NCBI GenBank assembly: GCA_001828295.1
Contig: MHYI01000207.1
Span: forward strand, 1-6,967
DNA length: 6,967 nt
Direction of reading: 5' to 3'
From: Planctomycetes bacterium RBG_16_41_13
GTDB taxonomy: Bacteria > Planctomycetota > Brocadiia > Brocadiales > Brocadiaceae
In this document: positions 1 to 5,196 of the stretch, piece by piece
Numbering within the stretch: position 1 is the stretch's first letter
How the letters are laid out: each line of letters opens with the position of its first letter
Program-made: the position numbers and the translations under genes
Notes under the pieces: generated by a model
What the model saw: the letters and a program-made list of their open reading frames with translations, nothing else
The model's database searches: none
Told to the model about the DNA's origin: nothing

Positions 1-1
1 A

Positions 2-2245
2 AAAATCAAAAAAGAGGATATGACCATTGACGCTGACAGTGTTATCTTGTGGTTTGATAAAAGCGCTCTGCCTGATGTGACCCAACAATCCATGGCATTG
101 CCTCTTAGCGAACTCTATGCTGAAGGAAACGTTACCATGCGCCGTGAAAATGATTTTCTCATTGCCGACCGTATCTTTGAACAAATGGCAGAAGACAGAG
201 GGATTATTACAGACGGCAAGATCAAGACAACTATTCAATCCGGCCAGGTGGAGGAGGATGTTTCCGGCCAGGATGCCGGTTTCCGTTCCAAAAAAGACAA
301 ATTTGCCGGGCTAAAAGACTTGCCCGCTCATATTACTGCGGAAGAAATACATCATGTAGGCAAAGGACGCTATGAGATCGAAAACGGCCAGATAACTACG
401 TGCGGGTATGGGCATCCGCATTATCATTTCAAAGGAAAAAAAATCCGGTTAATTCAGAGCGAAGAACATAATATTGTCTCTTCAAAATATAACTCTTTTT
501 ATCTCGACCGATATCCTGTGGCATATTTTCCTTACTTATCACTTGATATTCAAAAGAAGGAAAAGCTTTTAAAAGACTGGGAGTTTGGAAGCTCTTCCCG
601 ATTTGGCACATTTATTCGTACCGATTGGGACCTCTATGTAGCTACCGGGGGAAAACAAAAAGAGTGGAGCGACCTTATATTTAAATTGGACTATTTACAG
701 GAACGTGGTATTGGTACAGGGTTTGACTTTGGTTACCGTGGGCAGGATTTGTTTGGGTCCGTTGAAACATATTATCTGAACGACCAGGGAGAGTATGATA
801 TTAATCGCATACCTGTGGACGAAGAAGACCGCGGGAGCATATTATGGCGACACCGGCAAGAGCTGCCATATGATGTGCGCATGGATATGGAATATTCTTA
901 TCTGAGCGACCCAAGATTCCTGAGGGAATATTTCCCGCAAGAATTCAAGACAGAAAAAGACCGTGAAACGGTATTCTATCTTCGAAGAACGGAGGATAAC
1001 AGGGCGGCGACATTTCTCGTAAATCAGCAATTTAACGGATTTGACACAACGGTAGATGCTTTAAGGGAAAAAAATTATGCGGAACGGCTTCCTGAAGTAA
1101 AATACCAGATTATTAGCGAGCCTCTTTTGGACAACCGGATGTTGTTTTCATCAGAAAGCTCAATAACGTATTTTAACAACACTGTTGAACAATCGGGTGA
1201 TTTCCGGAAATACCATCCTACCCTTGCAGGTTTTGATTCGGGAGTGGTAAATGAAGCAACCGAAACACGGCCAGTGGCAAGAATTGACAGTGTTGCCCGT
1301 GTAAGTTTTCCGTTTAAGCCATGGATTTTTAATATTAATCCATTTGTCGAGGGGAGGGCTACCGGATATTCTGAAAGCATAGACACTTCAGACGAGGGGG
1401 TAGAAGAACACGGGAATGTGACAGGCCGCTTTATTCCTACGTTTGGACTTGACTGGAGTTCTACGCACTGGAGGACATATAGCGTCTACAATGATTTTTT
1501 CAAGATTAATCGTTTACGCCATATATTTATACCGGAGCTGCGTTATATTTACAGCCCTTTTGTTACTCGTGACCCGTCCGAATTGTATCAGTACGATGAA
1601 ATCGATGCACTGGATTCCTCTCAGATATTGGTTATGGGCGTGAAAAACAAATTACAGACAAAACGGGGGAAACCGGGACATGAAAAAACGGTGGATTTTA
1701 TTGATTTTAACCTGGATTATTATATGTTTCCCACAAATTCCGGCATTTACACGGAGGGGATCAACGGAATTATTGTGAGAAAAGATAATTTTATTAATCT
1801 GGATTTCCGCTGCCAATTAAACGATATCGTTGCTTTTATTTCCGAAAGGAACGAATTCAATACTGAAGAGTTTCAGTTTGACGTCCTTTCTTATGGCGCA
1901 GAAGTAGTCAATCCCCCTGACTGGCAGTTTTTTGCAGGACATAGGCTTATCAGAGATATCAGTTCCACGATAATGCTTGCGGCAAATTACCAGATTAATG
2001 AAAAATGGAGTATTATGGGGAAGGAAAAATATGATCTGAAAACCTCGCTAGCCGATGAAGATGACGGTGAGGGAAGACGCGAGGAACGGAAAAATTTAAA
2101 AACAAGCCTTATGCTGTCCCGTTATTTTCATGACTGGGTAGGAAGCATTACTCTTGAATTAGACCCCATTAGAAATGATAATTCTTACCGCTTTGATATT
2201 ACCCCCAAAGGTCTTCAGGAAACCACGAATCGTTTTTGGTTTTAA
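2..2245 (+). CDS. lptD: LPS-assembly protein LptD (OstA/Imp family), 5' partial
   Basis: LptD is the outer-membrane beta-barrel that, with the lipoprotein LptE, inserts lipopolysaccharide into the outer leaflet after transfer along the LptA bridge. Residue numbers here count from the Met codon at position 20. Residues 1-70 resemble the periplasmic OstA jellyroll, including an LYAEGNVTMRREND stretch. The family's ITTC motif follows near residue 128, then YPVAYFPYLSLD (about 165-176; prolines 166 and 171 match the lateral-gate region). The barrel has the conserved HIFIPELRYIYSPF segment (501-514). The protein ends in RFWF, the terminal aromatic expected of a BAM substrate. The reading frame is open to the window edge (codons for KIKKED precede the Met), no signal peptide is visible, and the AGAGG at 13-17 is only 2 nt from the ATG. 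The true start is therefore probably upstream. A charged insert at about 74-103 interrupts the N-terminal domain. The E. coli Cys-Cys pair near the barrel end is absent. Family assignment is firm; the start is not. Confidence 0.9.
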   Translation, partial: KIKKEDMTIDADSVILWFDKSALPDVTQQSMALPLSELYAEGNVTMRRENDFLIADRIFEQMAEDRGIITDGKIKTTIQSGQVEEDVSGQDAGFRSKKDKFAGLKDLPAHITAEEIHHVGKGRYEIENGQITTCGYGHPHYHFKGKKIRLIQSEEHNIVSSKYNSFYLDRYPVAYFPYLSLDIQKKEKLLKDWEFGSSSRFGTFIRTDWDLYVATGGKQKEWSDLIFKLDYLQERGIGTGFDFGYRGQDLFGSVETYYLNDQGEYDINRIPVDEEDRGSILWRHRQELPYDVRMDMEYSYLSDPRFLREYFPQEFKTEKDRETVFYLRRTEDNRAATFLVNQQFNGFDTTVDALREKNYAERLPEVKYQIISEPLLDNRMLFSSESSITYFNNTVEQSGDFRKYHPTLAGFDSGVVNEATETRPVARIDSVARVSFPFKPWIFNINPFVEGRATGYSESIDTSDEGVEEHGNVTGRFIPTFGLDWSSTHWRTYSVYNDFFKINRLRHIFIPELRYIYSPFVTRDPSELYQYDEIDALDSSQILVMGVKNKLQTKRGKPGHEKTVDFIDFNLDYYMFPTNSGIYTEGINGIIVRKDNFINLDFRCQLNDIVAFISERNEFNTEEFQFDVLSYGAEVVNPPDWQFFAGHRLIRDISSTIMLAANYQINEKWSIMGKEKYDLKTSLADEDDGEGRREERKNLKTSLMLSRYFHDWVGSITLELDPIRNDNSYRFDITPKGLQETTNRFWF

Positions 2246-2261
2246 TACACAGGCATAATTT

Positions 2262-2762
2262 ATGAGAAAAGCAGTTTATCCGGGGATGTTTGACCCCCTT
2301 ACAAATGGACATCTCGATGTTATCCGGAGGGGAAGTGTTATTTTTAACGGGCTAATTGTCTCTGTTGGATGTAATCCGTTAAAACAAGCGTTGTTTTCTG
2401 TAGAAGAAAGAATGGAGATGATTAAGCACAATGTTAAGGATTTAAAAAACGTTGAAGTTGATTGCTTTGAAGGTATGCTGGTGGATCATCTGGCAAAAAG
2501 AGGAACGAATATTATATTGCGCGGCATACGCACGGCATCCGATTTTGAATATGAATTGAACCGGGCGTTAACAAACAGGGTATTCGATAAAAATGCAGAA
2601 ACAGTATTTGTAATGGCAAGTGAACAATATTTATTTATAAACTCCGCCCTGATTAAAGAAACGGCCAGTTTGGGCGGCAACGTAAGCAAATTTGTTCCTC
2701 CGGATGTTGAAAGAGGTTTAATGCAAAAATTTGAACGCTTACAAAGAAAGAAGACGACATGA
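2262..2762 (+). CDS. coaD: Phosphopantetheine adenylyltransferase (PPAT)
   Basis: Cytosolic enzyme that transfers AMP from ATP to 4'-phosphopantetheine, giving dephospho-CoA and pyrophosphate; the penultimate step of coenzyme A synthesis. The 166 aa length is normal for bacterial CoaD. The nucleotidyltransferase motif is intact: YPGMFDPLTNGH at residues 6-17, with His17 as the transition-state-stabilising histidine. Lys41, which lies in NPLK, matches the substrate-binding lysine of the family. RGIR at 87-90 followed by SDFEYE is the ATP/pantetheine-binding signature. EQYLFINSALIKE (121-133) and GGNVSKFVP (138-146) are the usual C-terminal segments; INSA replaces the more common ISSS. The start is set by the family N-terminus, with a weak ACAGG ribosome site at 2249-2253, 8 nt from the ATG. 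The gene begins 16 nt after the lptD stop and its last codons overlap the next gene by 4 nt, so it is very likely cotranscribed with both. Confidence 0.97.
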   Translation: MRKAVYPGMFDPLTNGHLDVIRRGSVIFNGLIVSVGCNPLKQALFSVEERMEMIKHNVKDLKNVEVDCFEGMLVDHLAKRGTNIILRGIRTASDFEYELNRALTNRVFDKNAETVFVMASEQYLFINSALIKETASLGGNVSKFVPPDVERGLMQKFERLQRKKTT

Positions 2763-3550
2763 AAGTCAACGTCCTTATTTTAGGTGATATTGTGGGTAGT
2801 CCGGGACGCACGATAATAAAAAACAAACTGAAATCTTTTATGGAGAAGGAAGAGATACATTTTTGTATAGCAAACGGAGAAAATGCGGCGGCGGGGGCCG
2901 GCATTACAGATCAAATCACAAAAGAATTATTTTCTTACGGCGTGGATGTCATCACTATGGGCGACCATGTTTGGGATAAAAAGGAAAAGGTTCACGTCCT
3001 GGAAATACATAAAAATATTATACGGCCGCTTAATTATTCTCCGTATGCCATTGGAAAGGGCTTTGTGGTTGTAACGTCAAAGCTGGGACATCCCATTGGA
3101 GTGATTAACCTGCTGGGCAGGGTATTCATGAAACCCATAGATTGTCCTTTCAGGGGAGTGGAGAAGATTTTGGGGGTGCTTTCTAACGAAACGCCGATGA
3201 TTTTTGTTGATATGCATGCGGAAGCAACCTCCGAAAAAATAGCAATGGGCTTGTTCCTGGACGGTAAAGTCAGTGCAGTTGTCGGCACCCATACACACGT
3301 AATGACTGCTGATGAAAAGATATTGCCAAAGGGAACTGCTTATATAACCGATATAGGCATGACGGGTCCGCATGAATCCATATTGGGCAGAAAAACCGAT
3401 TGCGTGCTGAAGGCAATTATGACGCAAATGCCCACTCGGTTTGAAGTGGCAGAGAATGATGTGCGTATAAATGGTGTAAAGATTGTTGTGGACAGCCAAA
3501 CGGGAAGGGCTGAAAACATAACGAGAATCGAAGTGAGAGAAGCAGGTTGA
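2759..3550 (+). CDS. YmdB-family (TIGR00282) metallophosphoesterase
   Basis: Member of the calcineurin-like phosphoesterase family typified by Bacillus subtilis YmdB and Deinococcus DR1281. YmdB is reported as a dinuclear-metal phosphodiesterase acting on cyclic nucleotides and affecting biofilm and motility decisions; the substrate in this organism is unknown. At 263 aa the length is typical. Probable metal ligands are visible in order: Asp10 in GDIVGSPGR, Glu41-Asn42 in NGENAAAG, Asp69-His70 in GDHVWDKKE, His153 in DMHAEATSEK, and His178/His180 in GTHTH. Most relatives I recall have Asn rather than Asp at position 69 (GNHxW). No signal peptide or membrane segment is seen, so it should be cytosolic. 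Its ATG overlaps the coaD stop (ATGA), implying translational coupling. Its stop codon is in the same frame as the following xseA and only 6 nt away. The family call is secure; the cellular role is not. Confidence 0.93.
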   Translation: MKVNVLILGDIVGSPGRTIIKNKLKSFMEKEEIHFCIANGENAAAGAGITDQITKELFSYGVDVITMGDHVWDKKEKVHVLEIHKNIIRPLNYSPYAIGKGFVVVTSKLGHPIGVINLLGRVFMKPIDCPFRGVEKILGVLSNETPMIFVDMHAEATSEKIAMGLFLDGKVSAVVGTHTHVMTADEKILPKGTAYITDIGMTGPHESILGRKTDCVLKAIMTQMPTRFEVAENDVRINGVKIVVDSQTGRAENITRIEVREAG

Positions 3551-3556
3551 GCAGCG

Positions 3557-4795
3557 ATGAATAACCTGTTTCCTCTTATATCAGATGCGGTAAGAGATCA
3601 AAAAAGAATACTGACCATTTCCGAGATTACCGGTAAGATACGGAACTCGCTGGAACAGGGGTTTTCCCACATATGGATTACAGGAGAAGTGTCCAATTTA
3701 AAAAAACCATCCTCCGGCCACTTGTATTTGACACTGAAAGATGAGCATGCGCAGATTCAGGCGGTCGTATTTAAATCCGTCGCCAATTGGATAAAATTTG
3801 ACTTAAAGGACGGGATGGAAGTCCTGGCCTTTGGTTCTGTCACTGTTTACGAGCCCCGCGGACAATATCAAATAATCATTGAAAACATCGAGCCAAAAGG
3901 ATTTGGCGCACTTCAGCAGGCATTCCTGAAACTGAAAGAACGACTGGGGAAGGAGGGTTTATTTGACCCATGCCATAAGAAACCCCTTCCTTTGCTTCCC
4001 CAAAAGATTGCCATCGTAACATCCCTTACCGGCGCGGCAATAAAGGATATCCTGAATGTCATAAACAGAAGGTTTGCGAAGGTGGAAATCCTCATTTATC
4101 CTGTAAGGGTTCAGGGCGATGGCGCTGCCCGGGAAATTGCCAATGCCATTGATAACCTGAATACTCTTGCAGGTATTGATGTGATGATTGTGGGGAGAGG
4201 CGGAGGGAGCCTGGAAGATTTATGGGCGTTTAATGAAGAAGTTGTTGCCAGAAGCATTTTTGCCTCAAAGATACCTGTCATTTCCGCAGTAGGGCATGAA
4301 ATTGATGTCACTATTTCTGACCTGGTCGCAGACATAAGGGCTTTGACCCCGACAGAGGCTGCTGAACTGGTAGTTCCCCGCTACGATCAGTTGACAGATG
4401 CTTTGGAAAAAATTAAAGCTAGACTTATACAATCACTGTATAATAAAATAAAAACAGATCGAAGCCGTTTGTTACGGGCGGAACATAGCTTTCCCTTTAA
4501 GAGACCGTTTGACAGGATACATAGATTGCAACAGGTACTGGACGAGAATATGCAAAGGTTGGTTATGTTATGCGGCCATACCTTGAAAATGGAAAAGGAG
4601 CAGTTGAAAGGACTTGCAAACAGACTGGAGAGCGTAAGCCCGCTAAAAGTGCTGCAAAGAGGATATTCAATTACCACCACCCTGCAGAATGATATCCCTG
4701 TAAAATCCTGCAAGGAACTGTCGTCCGGTACAAAGGTAAGAACCAGATTATATGATGGCAGTTTTATTTCCTCAGTAATTGAAACTGAAGGGTAA
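3557..4795 (+). CDS. xseA: Exodeoxyribonuclease VII large subunit
   Basis: Catalytic subunit of exonuclease VII, which degrades single-stranded DNA from both ends to acid-insoluble and then smaller oligonucleotides and takes part in mismatch and damage repair; it works with several XseB subunits. Residues 17-115 form the N-terminal OB-fold: LTISEITGKI, then GEVSNLKKPSSGHLYLTLKD (43-62) and YEPRGQYQI. The catalytic domain follows, with TSLTGAAIKDIL (155-166), GRGGGSLEDLWAFN (213-226) and GHEID (246-250), the last two carrying conserved Arg, His and Asp residues thought to be catalytic. Residues about 275-365 are charged and helical, the coiled-coil arm that binds XseB. The C-terminus has the usual LQRGYSI and YDGSF segments, so the protein is complete. 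At 412 aa it is somewhat shorter than the E. coli protein (456), mainly in the helical arm. The ATG is the first possible ATG after the in-frame ymdB-like stop, with AGCAGG about 10 nt upstream. Confidence 0.97.
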   Translation: MNNLFPLISDAVRDQKRILTISEITGKIRNSLEQGFSHIWITGEVSNLKKPSSGHLYLTLKDEHAQIQAVVFKSVANWIKFDLKDGMEVLAFGSVTVYEPRGQYQIIIENIEPKGFGALQQAFLKLKERLGKEGLFDPCHKKPLPLLPQKIAIVTSLTGAAIKDILNVINRRFAKVEILIYPVRVQGDGAAREIANAIDNLNTLAGIDVMIVGRGGGSLEDLWAFNEEVVARSIFASKIPVISAVGHEIDVTISDLVADIRALTPTEAAELVVPRYDQLTDALEKIKARLIQSLYNKIKTDRSRLLRAEHSFPFKRPFDRIHRLQQVLDENMQRLVMLCGHTLKMEKEQLKGLANRLESVSPLKVLQRGYSITTTLQNDIPVKSCKELSSGTKVRTRLYDGSFISSVIETEG

Positions 4796-4894
4796 GCAGG
4801 ATTGCCTGAAATATATTTGGTACGAGAGGTAAGAACGTCAAAACAAGCGTATGGATAAGCAAAAATTTCTGGTTGATGATGGGCATTGTAGTGT
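4796..4894. other. xseA-xseB spacer with no recognised gene
   Basis: This 99 nt gap is long for a pair whose genes usually abut or overlap. It begins with a weak 4-bp inverted repeat (CAGG-ATTG-CCTG, 4797-4808) directly after the xseA stop. That repeat has no T-run, so I do not call it a terminator. An 18-codon reading frame (4851-4907) starting MDKQKFLVDD crosses the xseB start in another frame. It has no recognisable relatives, and I would not annotate it as a gene. No clear -35/-10 pair is visible. Confidence 0.5.
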
Positions 4895-5146
4895 ATGGCA
4901 AAGGTAAAATTTGAAGAGGCGTTAAAGGGACTTGAAAAAATTGTTGATAAACTGGAAAGGGGAGATATGCCCCTCGATGAAACGTTATCTGAATATGAAA
5001 ATGGCATCAAATTGTATAAAAAGTGTGTTTCTCTGCTGGACGAGGCAGAAAAAAAAATCCAGATATTGGTAAAGGATGAAAATGGATCTTTCAGCACGAA
5101 AGATTTTATTGATAACAATACGAATGATACGAATGGCGCACCGTAA
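4895..5146 (+). CDS. xseB: Exodeoxyribonuclease VII small subunit
   Basis: Small helical subunit of exonuclease VII. Multiple copies wrap around the coiled-coil arm of XseA and are needed for the stability and activity of the single-strand nuclease. The 83 aa product shows the whole family signature: FEEALKGLEKIVDKLERGD (residues 6-24), then MPLDETLSEYENGIKLYKKC (25-44) and LLDEAEKKIQIL (47-58). The two amphipathic helices are joined by the G-D-x-P-L turn. Residues after about 62 form a polar, Asn/Thr-rich tail (NNTNDTNG) that is probably disordered and contains a tandem 9-bp duplication. The start is fixed by an in-frame TAG at 4889-4891, immediately upstream. No good Shine-Dalgarno sequence precedes the ATG, so translation may be weak. 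It lies 99 nt after xseA, the expected partner. Confidence 0.95.
   Translation: MAKVKFEEALKGLEKIVDKLERGDMPLDETLSEYENGIKLYKKCVSLLDEAEKKIQILVKDENGSFSTKDFIDNNTNDTNGAP
5118..5135 (+). repeat. Perfect 9-bp tandem duplication in the xseB tail
   Basis: The unit ATACGAATG occurs twice without a gap or mismatch. It is in frame and encodes part of the Asn/Thr-rich tail of XseB (around NTNDTNG). Because 9 is a multiple of three, gain or loss of a unit would keep the frame. The likely origin is replication slippage in a region under weak constraint. Confidence 0.8.
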
Positions 5147-5196
5147 AAAAATATGCGCAGAAAGATTTTTAACAATAAACAATACCGAAGAGACAT

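Noticed and set aside
2381..2391. 11-base match between coaD and the xseA-xseB spacer (AAAACAAGCGT, also at 4840-4850)
   Set aside because: Several shared 11-mers are expected by chance in a window of this length, and the flanks do not match.
3077..3499. Minus-strand reading frame of 140 codons within the YmdB-like gene
   Set aside because: It is antisense to conserved metal-site motifs, is rich in His, Tyr and Cys in a way typical of shadow frames, and has no ribosome site or known family.
4797..4808. Possible terminator hairpin after xseA (CAGG/CCTG)
   Set aside because: A 4-bp stem with no following T-run is too weak for an intrinsic terminator.
4851..4907. 18-codon plus-strand frame in the xseA-xseB spacer
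   Set aside because: It is very short, overlaps the xseB start in another frame and has no recognisable sequence; noted only as part of the spacer.
4387..5196. Long minus-strand reading frame of 269 codons covering the end of xseA and all of xseB
   Set aside because: It lies antisense to two strongly conserved genes, its product is Ser/Phe-rich with no recognisable domain, and it is best explained as a by-product of plus-strand codon use.
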